NCBI GenBank assembly: GCA_008973525.1
Contig: WACJ01000255.1
Coordinates: 434,001 to 498,000 of the forward strand
Length of the DNA: 64,000 nt
Direction: 5' to 3'
Origin: Stenopsyche tienmushanensis
Lineage: Eukaryota; Arthropoda; Insecta; Trichoptera; Stenopsychidae
Every line of letters starts with the position of its first letter. The first letter of the stretch is position 1. The notes under the pieces are model-generated. The model ran no database searches and was not told the DNA's origin. It saw only the letters and a list, made by a program, of their open reading frames with translations. A program made the position numbers and the translations under genes. This document shows, piece after piece, positions 11,930 to 23,000 of this stretch.

Positions 11930-12969
11930 AGGAAATCTTTGGATTCATTATTCCTTCATGGAGAACGTCATTTCATGTACTCTTACGAGTAGAGAAAAAG
12001 AACAATTAATAGAGTTGTCTTTAGATGCCACTCTGATATCCAGACACAATACATTAGCATTGCCTCAGTTTTGGATATCGGTGGATCTTTAAGCTGTAAA
12101 GCTATGAATTTATTAATATCATTTTTAACAACCTACTCATACAAAATAGCATTTTCATCCATGTCCTTAATAAAATCGAAACAATCGCACTGTAGCCAAA
12201 AATATCCAATATATTAGCAAATATATAAAAGCAGGTTTCGCATTAATTTGTTGAAAAAACCCATTGTTTTTGTTGAATTTCAATATTTCAGACTGTTATA
12301 TGTATATTTGTTAGTTATAGTTTTTTACATTTTTCCTCCTTTTTTACAGATCCGCAGGTATAAAAGGGTTGAGAAGCACTGATTTACACAGTTATCACTT
12401 TTGGAACTCAATAATAATTTTCTTCTTTTTTGTTCGTGACACTTATTTGTCTGTTCGTTATCGCTTAATTGCAAACAATCTTCAATTTCGAAATGTATTT
12501 TTTCATCAAATTCTGAAAACTCTTCATCTATGTTATTTATTTTTTTCTAATATTTTGGAATGTCTTAACATTTTGAGATAGACATACCATATTGAGATTG
12601 CATTTATCTTTTCCACAGACTGGAATTGAACTCCAAGCTTTATAATAAGAGTTAAGAAAATAAATAAAATCATTATGATGTGAAACTTTAATAAACCTGG
12701 TATTGCAAATGGGTTTGAACATCACGAAAATTGAAATTCTAAGCGATAAATGGTCTGAAAAAGAAGGAGAATCGCTTGTAGCCTTTCCGTCTATATTGTA
12801 TGTGTCAATACTAGGGATTCCCATCCGGATATCCAGATATCCGGATATATCAGACATACACATCGCTTTAGTATCATACATTCACCTCATCATTCGCTCA
12901 ATATTGAAGGTAGCATTACCATCGAGTTTTATTTCGAACGCTCGCCCAACGGGTATCCTGAATGGGTAT

Positions 12970-13230
12970 TGACGAACGCTTTCGCAACCGTCTCGATATG
13001 GAGTGTGGAAGGTTTGTAAATACTGAGTAGTTTTCTTAGGGAGACGATGGAAAGCTACTCTAGACGACCTTTTTGATTCTACTGAAAAGGGCTTTCTGGG
13101 GTGCAAAAAGATTCAAGTTCCTCCTTTCCTTGCTAGGGCGTTGCTGATATAGGGTGAAGACATATGTGACGCTTAGGTGCATCTCGGATTCGCTCGTACA
13201 CCAATTGAGGGTGTCTCCCCGTCACCGTAC
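12970..13230 (+). repeat. Unclassified dispersed repeat, copy 1 (see 40210-40455)
   Basis: It aligns in the same orientation with 40210-40455. Shared blocks include AGTAGTTTTC, AAAGCTACTC.AGACGAC, CTAGGGCG and GTGCAT.TC...TCGCTC, in the same order and spacing. The diverged match over about 250 bp indicates an old mobile repeat. No terminal repeats or protein motif identify the class. Confidence 0.6.
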
Positions 13231-13849
13231 AACTTACTCAAGCGAATTCCAGCCTGAGTGGCTTCCTGTTTCAGGTTGACCCTCTCAGTTCGGCGATTCC
13301 AAAACGTGAAATTCTTCATATGCATCTCCTCGAGGCTGTCTATTTGATGTTTTTCTTGTCCTTGTTCTGTTCCTAATGATTCTTGGTTCCGAACCGGTAA
13401 GGTTCATCATGCTCCATATTGTTAGGTAGGGTCGACTATTCAAGAGATAGCTGTTTATTATTTTTTGAAGCGTTCCCACAGAACCACATTCAAGAAAATT
13501 AAGCTTTATTAATATTTTTTACATGTGTATATGTATCCCTAATTCCAGGCATAACGTCCTCCAATCCATAAAAGGGGTTTTGTACCCCAATTTGAATAAT
13601 TTAAAATACCAACGCCTTTTATATAAATGGAAGTCTACAGAATTATCATATAAATTATATAGTTCGAGTTTCGTTCTTATACAATACGAGATCTGTATTT
13701 GAATATCACTGATATAAAATAATTGAATTTCTCGCATAGATGTATAATTATTTAGTCGATATAATTTATATGAGGATTTCGTATATTTACCCTTTAAATG
13801 AAACGGGTCAAGGTGAGCAATTTTCAACCTCTTGAATCCCTGAAGGTAT

Positions 13850-14380
13850 TCGTGTGCGCGTGTCCAGTGTATTGCGGGTATTAGTCCGCAGGGATTGCGG
13901 GCCCAGGTTGAGCCCCTCTGGGGACCCGCGCGATATTAGGGCCCCCGTCACGTGAATATGTAATGCGGAGAAATAATATTATTTATGTATAATACATACG
14001 AATCGCTTTCGGCCGAAATAATTATTAAACGAAGCCCGGACTCGAAAATAATTAAAACGACAAGTTAGGCCCCGCAAGAACATGTGGGGACCCAACGTTC
14101 CGAGATTACCACATAATTCCGCTCGCATAATGAATTGTTTGGACGACGTATTAAATTCTCGCCGCGAGACGAAATTCTGATGGCGAAATTATGTCTGCGA
14201 GTAGCCGAAGGAGTCTTCGAGGATTGACTTTCGGGAGATTCTCGCCGGCGAATAAAAACATTTTGTCAAGTGCGTAAGCATTAAAACAGACCACAGCGGA
14301 CGCTTTACAGGCAAAAAGGCGATTTTTTCGCTTCGTTTTATTGGCGTCGTTAACATTATTATGGCGTTTCATGCGAACGA
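13850..14380. other. GC-richer island, possible intronic regulatory region
   Basis: This stretch is clearly richer in GC and CpG than its flanks. It contains CACGTG (near 13,950), several AATTATTAA/AATAATTA motifs and short GC-rich inverted blocks. No exon with splice sites or repeat copy was seen. The regulatory interpretation rests only on composition and position within an intron. Confidence 0.25.
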
Positions 14381-15419
14381 GAAGAATAGAATTAATTGAC
14401 CAAAAAAAGCTTACAGGCGACCCATATTTTTTTTAAATTTTCATACCACTGTTTTAGCCAGATCCCGTCGCTTTTATTTCCCCGGGGACCTTTGCAGAGG
14501 TCAGCACGTGGCATCGTTATGATCTTTGTACTCCTCCGTGCATATTTCATCGGGTTCTGATTCAAAAATAGGGAAATCATAAATTTAGAGCAAAGTTTCA
14601 TTGGAAGTGTGTGGCGTGTGGGATAAGTTGCGAGGGGGGTCGGATAAGCTGTCGGAGAAGGGTTGGTTAGTATGCGGTCTGGTTTTGTTGAGACACCTCG
14701 TTCAAAGCCGCAGGGTCGTGGTCTGTGGACTTTCCAAAGCTCAACACAAGCCGCCGTTTTGAGCTTTTGAGCATCGCAAAGATTTAACGAAGTGGCCATT
14801 GATGACTTAACCGTAACGAAAACTTGCTTGTAACTTTGTCAGATTGTTATTACTAGGCGATAAACTGACAAAAAGACATTTGAAGTTTTAAGGTATATTT
14901 ATAGGGCGGTCTAGACAATTTTGTCATAATAACTTATAACACGCAAAACTTTAAAGGACTGAGAAGATTATCAGCCCTAATGATGCTGAAAAGGCTCACA
15001 AATAATTAAAACAATATTATACACAAGTTTCATGATTAAAACTTCTTAAATCTGCAATGATTATTACAATATTAATTTTGGAGATAAACTTGTTTATCTT
15101 AATATCTTTTATACAAAAGCGAATTTAAAAATATTTCCATAACCATTTCACAATCTTAATAACAAGTCTGTATCTAGATGAAGATTAAATTATCGACATT
15201 TATACCATCTTCTAAGCCGCTGGATGATATAAGAATGTCATTGATTGGTCTAAATGCTATTATTATGACAATATTTCTGGATTCCTATTATTCCTGGCAC
15301 AATCCGTAACAATGGTCCCGGCACGCGAATTGGCTGCGATGAACGACGGAACACGTTTATGATTTCATTAGCTCGGTGATAACATAACATAACATCTTCT
15401 TGAACTCGAAAATCCTCCC

Positions 15420-15600
15420 CTGTTGGGGTCCATAAGCGAAGAGAGGCCCCCTCTCTCCCCGCGGAGATTGTCTTTCGTTGGGGGTGGGGTCAACGAGGTG
15501 GTCGTTCGAGGAGATCATTCTCCGTCGGGTTTAGGTAGGGTTAGCTCGGTTGTCCGAAGAGGTTCTTCTTTATCGAAGTCTGTTCGACGACTCCCCCTTA
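15420..15600. other. GC-rich block of unknown nature
   Basis: A CpG-containing stretch (GTTGGGGTCC ... CCGCGG ... GTCGTTCGAGG) stands out from AT-rich surroundings. It lies just left of an LTR-like dispersed repeat (15894-16042, minus) and could be the remainder of the same old retroelement. A plus-strand frame is open for 136 codons here but shows no known domain. Confidence 0.25.
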
Positions 15601-15893
15601 CTCATATTCTTTCTTCCCGGTGTAAAATTTTTGATTGCGTAGAAAATCCCGTCGTTTGCTTTGGTCATCATTTTTTTAAAATTAAGCCTAATGGCTTGAT
15701 TCGATCACTGCCGGGACCCTTTTTGAAAAACCATTGCCCTTTTGACAATCTGCCGCACCTCATAGGAGGTTGGGAGTGGCGTCATCATTCAAGTATCACT
15801 ACTCCTTTGCAGAAATGTCTTCTTGAATGTTGAAAAATCCGAATCTGATAGGCTTGCAATTTTTCCAAAATGTTCTTCATGGTACAATATAAC

Positions 15894-16042
15894 AAATCGA
15901 TTTCAAGTGTATTGTTTATGTTTACTTGAAGAAATGACCGAATATTGTGTGCTATCGACGGTGTTTATTTATTTATGTACAATCTTCATACACGCTGCGT
16001 CGGCCCTGACAGATAAGTGGATTTGTACGAATGATAAGTGGC
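15894..16042 (-). repeat. LTR-like dispersed repeat, copy 1 (see 56377-56522)
   Basis: The reverse complement matches 56377-56522 over about 146 bp with few gaps. Shared segments include CACTTATC, TCAGGGCCG, AAATAAATAAACAC and GTCGATAGCA, ending near AAATCGATT. An internal AATAAA in the shared orientation suggests a retroelement LTR or 3' end. Element ends were not resolved. Confidence 0.65.
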
Positions 16043-17920
16043 GGACATACAAATACAGCATCTAAGTTTATGATGATTTAAAATTAGCTTACTACCCAAA
16101 GGGTTAAAACACAGAATTTCTGAAAATACTATCTTAAGCCTATAACAAAAATCTAAATTTAAGAAGATTTTCACCCTACGAACTTATTGAGTGATCTTAA
16201 AATAATATTTAAAACTAATGACAAATTTGCTATTTAATTAAAAACCTCTAAGTGATTAAATCCTAATCAAATATATTTATCCTAATTTAATCATAAGAGA
16301 GATAGATAGTCACTATATAAGAATCTATATAGGTCGCCTGCGAAACGAAGTTTTTAGCTTTAACAAATATATTTACATTCGAGCGTTCCTACAGAAAAAT
16401 ATCTGACAAAAATGACATATTTACAAATATGGCCTAATTTTATGTAATAAAAATATTTAATAAACTCTGAAACCCAAAACAAAATTGTATTATATTAGAT
16501 TGATTTATTTAGAATTAGGGATTTTAATTTATTTTTTCTTATTGAAGACTCGTTTCAATCTATCCCAACTATTTTCTCATTTCTATCCCGAATAAAAAAA
16601 TAAATAAAATCAAATAAAAATAGAACTCACACGCAAATTTATTAAAATTTTCTTATTGTAATAAAAGCAATATTAATATAAATATTATACCAACATTTTA
16701 GTATTCTACTTCAAGTACTCTTCATTGCAATTATGTTATTAATATCAATGCGTAATTATTATAATGGTAGAATAAAAGTTAAATAAATTGTATGGATCTC
16801 AAAAAATCATCATTCAGCTTATAGTTAAACGGAAAGCTTTAAAAATTACAACGAGATGTCGTTATAATAAATGTCATCCAGAGATTGAAATTTAAGTATA
16901 AGGTTGTTTATTTTATATCTACGGCGTGTTCCAAATGCACATTTTTGATTAAAAAAAAAACATTTTTAGATTCTGATTACATATAATATCTATATTTTCA
17001 TGGTCAAAAGATAATAATACGAGAAATCTAACCTATATATAATAAACACATAAACTTAACTATATATGTGAGATGGGTCAATGGCATCCCATCACGAATA
17101 GGATCTCCCAAGGAGACTGAAATATATCCTTATATGTTTTACCGGAATTACTTGGGCTATTCGGCGAGATGAGAGGCGATTGTTGCCGTTTTTTATTGTG
17201 TGATACATAAAAAAATATTCAAAGACTTTATGCGCCTTAATAAAGAGGAGAAAAAACAATATTACCGAATGGTTCAAAAACGTTAGAGCCTTTGTTACGA
17301 TCGGACAAAAGGATACGGCACGTTACAGACGACGCTATGTCGTTTATTTTTCATACAATAAATCCAAACAAAAGATTTATTGGGAACGCCATAAAACTTC
17401 TTCGCGGGGAACAGAATGGCTGAACACGACCGGGATGAATGTAATTTAAAGAACAAAATATTTCAACGCAATCTTACTATTTAATTATGCTAACGTTCGA
17501 AGGCTCGGCGAAGATGTGGTTTTTTTACGCTGAAAAAATGTTTGGGGCGACTGAGAAAACGCCTCGAGGGTAGGTTTCAAGAACGCCGAAAAAATAAACA
17601 GGATTTTCCACGTTCTTCTCCGAAAGCAGCCCGTTTTCTTCGGCTGTTATTTACATATTCATGGCGGCGTGGCCATTGTAACTCCTCGTAAGCCTCCACG
17701 TGCAGCGCTGCAGTATGCAATTTCAGGCTTTCATACTTCAGAACTTGAAGGTTTATTCAACGATTATGCAATTTACATTACATGCTAAGTTATGTTCCTT
17801 CATTTCCTCGACAATTCGCTCTGCAATCACAAACACTCGTTCTAATGAATGGAAGCCGATACCACGGGGCTATTATAATGCAGCACGAAAGGGACCGGAT
17901 AAAAAGACTTTTATAAATAC

Positions 17921-18070
17921 CTGCATGTTGCAAATTTTATATCGGACTGGCTCTCCTCGACAGCCTTCTCGAGCCGTGCAACGCCTAAGTTGTCTGGAGA
18001 CTCCTCCATCACAGGGCCTCGAACAGAGGGACCACTCCGACCATTGAGACCATCCATTTCTCCAGTTTGA
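17921..18070 (-). CDS. Internal exon encoding a thrombospondin type-1 repeat, ADAMTS-like family (lonely heart-like)
   Basis: This 50-codon exon is bounded by a good acceptor (pyrimidine-rich tract ending TTTTACAG) and a donor (CAG|GTATTT), both phase 0. The translation has the TSR signature: a W-ladder (WSQWSEW, residues 7-13), CSRPC (16-20), DGGV, RRC (29-31), then Cys37 and Cys47, ending CNMQ. The six-residue step from RRC to the next Cys and the ten-residue step to the last resemble the first TSR of ADAMTS-like proteins rather than papilin or a typical ADAMTS TSR. Such proteins are secreted matrix organisers; the insect member lonely heart acts in heart and muscle matrix. Only five of six TSR cysteines are present, so the next exon should open with the missing Pro-Cys. 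The WxxW motifs suit C-mannosylation. The position of the O-fucosylated Ser/Thr holds Pro19. TSR identity is near certain; assignment to ADAMTS-like is an inference from spacing. Confidence 0.9.
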
Positions 18071-18836
18071 CTGTAAAATAAAAATTGATATTTTGGTACA
18101 TTTTGGCATATTGGTAAAAAGTCATTTATAACCATCAAATCCATACATTTTTATCCTATCCTTATTTGATTAATAGTGTCATTCCTCTGGGGCTAAATAA
18201 ATAAAGCAGCATAGAGGATTTTTATATATTTTAAAAAAAATGTTTAATTAAAAAATTGTATTCAAAAGTATATTTGAGTTTTGCAATGATTTATAAAAAG
18301 GATTGAATTGCTAATAAATTTCGTACATACGCTCGCCAAACCATGCTAACATGTTTAAGTGGTATACTGTGTGTATGCTTGCCTAACATATATTTATAGG
18401 TGTTTTTAATTTCTAGTAAATACTAGGAGTTTATAATAATATCTTAAAAGTTGATCATTGTTATTTTATTCTATTTAAATTTGTATATTTCTCAAAGCAA
18501 TTATTGGATACAATTTGAACGTTTATCGATAGTAAGAAGACTTCATATGAGACTTTCCTAGGTACAAAGAATCTCCATGTATTGATTTCTAATTGCCTTT
18601 CACATATACAGTAGACTCTCGATTATCCGGATCAATGCTGAGGAGGACGGACATGGATAACTTGAAAATACAGATCAGCCAAATCATCAAATTTCTACTG
18701 GGTAATATAGTAAAAAAAAAAGTTTTTTTTGAGATTTTTCAAACAAATTTCTATGATCACTTCGAATGTTTCTTAATGTTATTATGCCTTTATGTTCAAA
18801 TTCTCTTTGTTCAGTATAGTCTAACAATGTTTCAAT

Positions 18837-19614
18837 CAGGGCCGTAACAAGGGCGTGGCAAAGCAGGCGCCCGCCACGGGCGCAACTGGGCTTGGGGCAC
18901 AAAGCACAGACTACTCGATCGAGAGTTGCACGTGGTTTTTATTTTACTCAACCACTCTACGTCCGTTTTTATAATATATACTAAGTTGTCTAATACCTCT
19001 TTTCTTCGTTATCGTTATGTTCAGGTATGGCATCCGATCGCGAGCCGCTCATTCGTCATATCAGCGGTCTGGAAAGCGGACCGATTGAGCATGCAAACCT
19101 TATGGCCACTCCGTCCTCTTTTGGGACTTTTTGCGACATTTTCTATGATCTGTACGATCACGGTATCGTAGCGTCTAGACCAGTGCTTCCTAACCTTTTC
19201 AGTATGGTTACCCCTATGGCCTATCAGGGAAACTGATTTTACCCCTCTTTAAAATTTGTGCTCAGCCTCATGGCGCTGATCTGTCATTTTATTATCTACA
19301 TACCAAAAATTACCAGCATGATTACTCCCGCAGAACACCTGTTTTACCCCTGCAGGGGTAATTCCCCCTAGGTTAGGAACCACTGGTCTAGACACTTTCT
19401 ATCATAGTATTTTTTTTACAACAATAACTGCCAGCTATACGTTAGGTCGGGTACTTTTGGGACTATTTTTGCATATTATTTTAAAGCATAAATTATAATA
19501 GTATTTATAATATATTGCATTTATAATAGTATTAGTTAACTTTAAAAAATAAATTGGATTTCTAGGGGAGATAGATACTTGCCACGGGCGCTTCATACCC
19601 TTGTTACGGCTCTG
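18837..19614. mobile_element. hAT element with 8-bp duplication, nested in the pogo-like element
   Basis: Inverted ends CAGGGCCGTAACAAGGG and CAGAGCCGTAACAAGGG are flanked by exact 8-bp duplications GTTTCAAT (18829-18836 and 19615-19622), diagnostic of hAT insertion. At 778 bp it has no recognisable transposase and is itself interrupted by a second hAT element at 19181-19385. The subterminal GC-rich repeats (GCGCCCGCCACGGGCGC near 18,870) are self-complementary. Confidence 0.9.
19181..19385. mobile_element. hAT MITE with 8-bp duplication, innermost of three nested elements
   Basis: The ends CAGTGCTTCCTAACC and (inverted) CAGTGGTTCCTAACC lie between exact 8-bp duplications GTCTAGAC (19173-19180 and 19386-19393). 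The 205-bp interior is noncoding. It shares the CAGTG.TTC.. terminus type with the hAT end at 12381 but is a different family. Confidence 0.92.
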
Positions 19615-19629
19615 GTTTCAATATAATTC

Positions 19630-20045
19630 AACGCCGTTTTATGACTAATGTAATTACTGGTACTTCACTTGTAATGTCACTCTCATTTTCTTCCTCTTGA
19701 GAAACAAAATAGAGGATATCTGCATCTTCCATGCATTCAAAACCTGGATCATTTAAATCATGATCGAGCTACTCATCGATGTTTTCCCTATCCACGATTT
19801 CAAAACATTTTAAATTTTTCAATAATCCACATATTTCAGTTATATCATTTTATTATCTTCAGAATGCATTAATCTGTTTCCAAAAATTTTTCTCCATGAT
19901 CGAATATGTGTTACTGACTTAACTTTTGACCAAGATTGTATAATATTATTCTGTATAAAGCATCCAATATCATAATCTATCATAAGATTTCTCATTGGAG
20001 TTGTCTTAAAAGATCGAGGTTTATTTGCGTTATCAATCACCAAAA
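19630..20045 (-). pseudogene. pogo/Tigger-like transposase C-terminal fragment
   Basis: On the minus strand, VIDNANKPRSF resembles the second catalytic Asp block (LxxDNAxxH) of pogo-family DDE transposases, though the His is lost. SWSKVKSVTHIRSWRKIFG resembles their conserved helical segment before the acidic tail. In another frame an acidic stretch follows (ECMEDADILY, SQEEENESDI), ending in a stop beside the nested insertion. The N-terminal HTH domains and the first catalytic Asp are gone. One frameshift separates the two parts. Confidence 0.65.
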
Positions 20046-23000
20046 GCTTAATTTTATAAGTTCCTGATAAGTTTTCAGTCTATTATCATCATCACAATTT
20101 TACACTCGTTGTAATATCTGCCTCGTGTAACAAGCCTTCTTAAACTTCACTGTCCGGTTATTTTGAGAACCAAGATAATTAAAATACGAGAACAGACGTT
20201 TGTCTTGGTAGTTAAGATACAAGCATCATCCTTATCGCTTTGTAGAGTTTTGTTTCTTTGATCTTGACATGTGTATATAACACCTCATGTGCTGTTCGGG
20301 AGTTGCCTCATTATCCGAGTATCACCCTATTTTTTTTTAGTTTTGTGTTCATTTTATTGTGTGCGTCTTACAATCATATAAGAAAAAAATATTTTTCAGG
20401 CACGGATAATCTTCTCTCAGATAATCGAGAGTACACTGTAATTAAATTGGTACAAGAACTTTTAAATAGGATTTTTAGGAGAACAGGATTTATGATTGAG
20501 TGACCCAATATTAGACCCAATACCCCGGAATTAAGTTGAAAAAAAAATCTGCATAGCATTATGCTTTTATTGCGTAAGGACATCTGAAAAAATGTTCTTC
20601 TTATAAAAATAGTTCGAAATATGTCTTATTTTCTTAAAGATTTCTGAGAAAATTGAAAGGCTCATTGGTATATTAATGAATAAAAGACGCCCTTAAAATT
20701 AAATAAACAATTTTTAAGACGACTGAAAATAATTCTACATCCACAAAGAAGCAACGTGTGAAATAATGAAATAAAATTCTGATAAATAGCTTTGGCATTC
20801 TTGAATAATTACAATATATACAATATAAGAATACGTTTAATAATATTTTTAAAAGTGGAGAATGTAAGCGACGTGGGTAGATTCCTTTTTTGGAATCCTC
20901 CTTAGAATTTTTCAGCCCCTCTCAGCGACTCTAGATAATGAATAATAAAGTATGAAGTCTCACAGAAGAGATTAGAAGTTATATGAATTGTCTTAAGACG
21001 AGACTCATTTTGCAGTTCATTAATTTTGATAGACCCATTTAAAACCTTGTAATCTTTCGAGGTATCCACTACGTTTTCCTCAACTCCCAATTTAATTTCG
21101 ATGGGTGAAATTCGATCAGAAATATCTATTTCGGCGAGCATTGATTTTATGGCACTTAATTTATATTATCAAAATGCGACATTTATTCTAGTCAATACAC
21201 AAGAAGACTGTGTCTCAATTTGAATTTCCGCTTACAATTCACCGTTGACCCAGCTTTTGGTTTGAGGTATCCACAATGAAGACTCACAATTGAAAGACTT
21301 TACTGTAGATTTTCTTCATCCGTTTAACCTAATATTTAGTTGACATTTCTATTCTATTTCCTGACGTCGGCAAAAGTCACAGTCACGAACGATTGTTAAC
21401 CGACATCTTAAGAGTTCGCATTTGCAAGAGAGGTCTTTCATTTAAGATACTAAAGACAAATTCTATTGTAGTAAATTCAATATACATCTTATGACACTTG
21501 CAATCTATTTTATTATATTTTCACAGTATTTATATTTTATTTAAAGAAGAAAAAATAAAAATCTTTATAACATTTGGTTCTGATAGTATTTTTATAGCAT
21601 TATACATAAGATATGCATGGATGTATTCACAAATCTACCATATCTTTAGTGATTCTATATAGTAATTTTTACATATTCTATATTATTAAATTTTTCATCT
21701 TTTAATGTGTGTTTCAAGAACTTTATAAGAAAATAGTCCGAAGACACCAAATGAAGCGAATATAAAAAAAACATGGCAGAACGTCCCAGTTCAATTCCAG
21801 AATGCTTCTGGTAAATTAAATAAATGTTATTCTATTAGCTTCTGATTCAATTTGTTTAATTGACAATAAATCTTTGAAGTAATTGGTTCATCTTAATTCG
21901 AATAATGCTAAAAATATTCCACCAGATACAGAGTAGGATCTTTGAAAATATCATCGTGTAATGACAAAATAAATGCCTATTAATATCAATATACAAGTCG
22001 TGAATCCAAACAAAATGAAAGCAAAGATCAACTCAATTATTTCAAGCTTAAACGCTTCAAATATTTAATTGAAAATAAGATATAAAATATTTAATTTCTG
22101 AGATCCAAGCCTATTTACATAAAAGAGCTTTCCTCGAAAATATTTGCTATTATTCTATATTTTTATACATTAATTTTTCATAAAATTCCAAGAGGATTGG
22201 ACTGATATTTCAGCGCAAAAATATTATAAATAATATCGCAATTTTCTTGAAAGCGGTCATAAAAACCATAATAATGGATACATTTAAATTCCAACCCTTT
22301 TTTTAACATCCTTATGTACGAAATTTCTAATTTACATCACATCGTAAAATGTCTGCCACGTATAATAATTCATTGTAACAGTGTATTATGATGTTGTATG
22401 CAGTTCACGGCATAAGTTATGATTCAAGCGTTCGTTTTTTGTCCTTGGAGCATGGAGCAAGGTGCATTATTCACAATATGCACCGGCGTGGCTTATATAG
22501 AATTGATGAAGTTAGAAATAACTGAGTTAAGAGGCTGTTACCCAGTTCCGTTAAGGAAGGAGGAAGCCTGGAGGGAGACCATTCCAGACCACTTAGCTTC
22601 ATTAATTTGTCGCGTAAGCAGACGACTCCAGAGCATGGAACTCAGATACCGCTCTCAACCCACCCATATTAATTATACAATCAATTTACATAATAATATT
22701 ATTATGAGCTTAATTTCTCTGCATGATAATGCAACACTATAATGCCATTATCGTAACCCTCCGCGTAGCGCCTCTTCTTAACGAGAGTATGTTAAATTCG
22801 CTTTCCCATGAAGAGCACCAATAGAAGTCAATTTGCTTAATTGTTTGACTATATCCAAGTACAACCAATGTAATATGGATAACTATTGACTTGTCCAAGT
22901 TATTCCTTCATAAATAAAATATTGAATCATTTTTATTTCATAACTGAGATCTAATATTATTATTTAGACAATTTTTCAATTTCAAATCAAAATGTATCCA

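Larger units (their letters stand above)
10870..12381 (+). pseudogene. hAT transposase remnant (ZBED5-like C-terminal half) with 3' terminal repeat, split by a TTAA element
   Basis: Plus-strand translation before 11,010 gives AYMANILSLLNDLNISLQG and ESLTENENPIK. After 11,929 it resumes with GNLWIHYSFMENV, EKEQLIELSLDATL, LPQFWISVD and, after decay, FLTTYSYKIAFSSM. These are the C-terminal blocks of hAT transposases of the ZBED5/FAM200 kind, including the dimerisation region. The 3' end GGGTTGAGAAGCACTG (ending at 12381) is a typical hAT terminus. The 5' half and left terminus are missing, next to the piggyBac fragment. The frame is interrupted by the element at 11011-11929 and by a stop near 12,090. 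Confidence 0.8.
1..17920. other. Sequence 3' of the TSR exon on the gene strand: probable continuing intron
   Basis: The TSR exon ends in a phase 0 donor with the sixth TSR cysteine still missing, so the gene must continue toward position 1 or beyond. I looked for a minus-strand exon opening with Pro-Cys and a cysteine-rich module and found none. The interval holds the pogo-like element at 4.2 kb, the piggyBac/hAT/TTAA cluster at 10.3-12.4 kb and GC-richer islands. The rest is AT-rich sequence without recognisable genes. Confidence 0.5.
18609..20438 (-). mobile_element. pogo/Tigger-like DNA transposon with TA duplication, interrupted by a hAT element
   Basis: The ends CAGTAGACTCTCGATTATC and (inverted) CAGTGTACTCTCGATTATC are the pogo/Tigger terminal type, and each is flanked outside by TA (18607-18608, 20439-20440). 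Removing the nested hAT and one of its duplications leaves about 1.04 kb, shorter than an autonomous pogo, so the element was already internally deleted. The C-terminal part of a transposase survives on the minus strand (19630-20045). Confidence 0.85.

Noticed and set aside
12821..12865. GGGATTCCCATCCGGATATCC-type start, suggestive of a hAT end
   Set aside because: No matching right terminus or 8-bp duplication found, so only a short self-complementary run is certain.
22419..22742. 107-codon plus-strand frame
   Set aside because: No domain; the latter half encodes an Ile/Asn-rich tail typical of AT-rich noncoding DNA.
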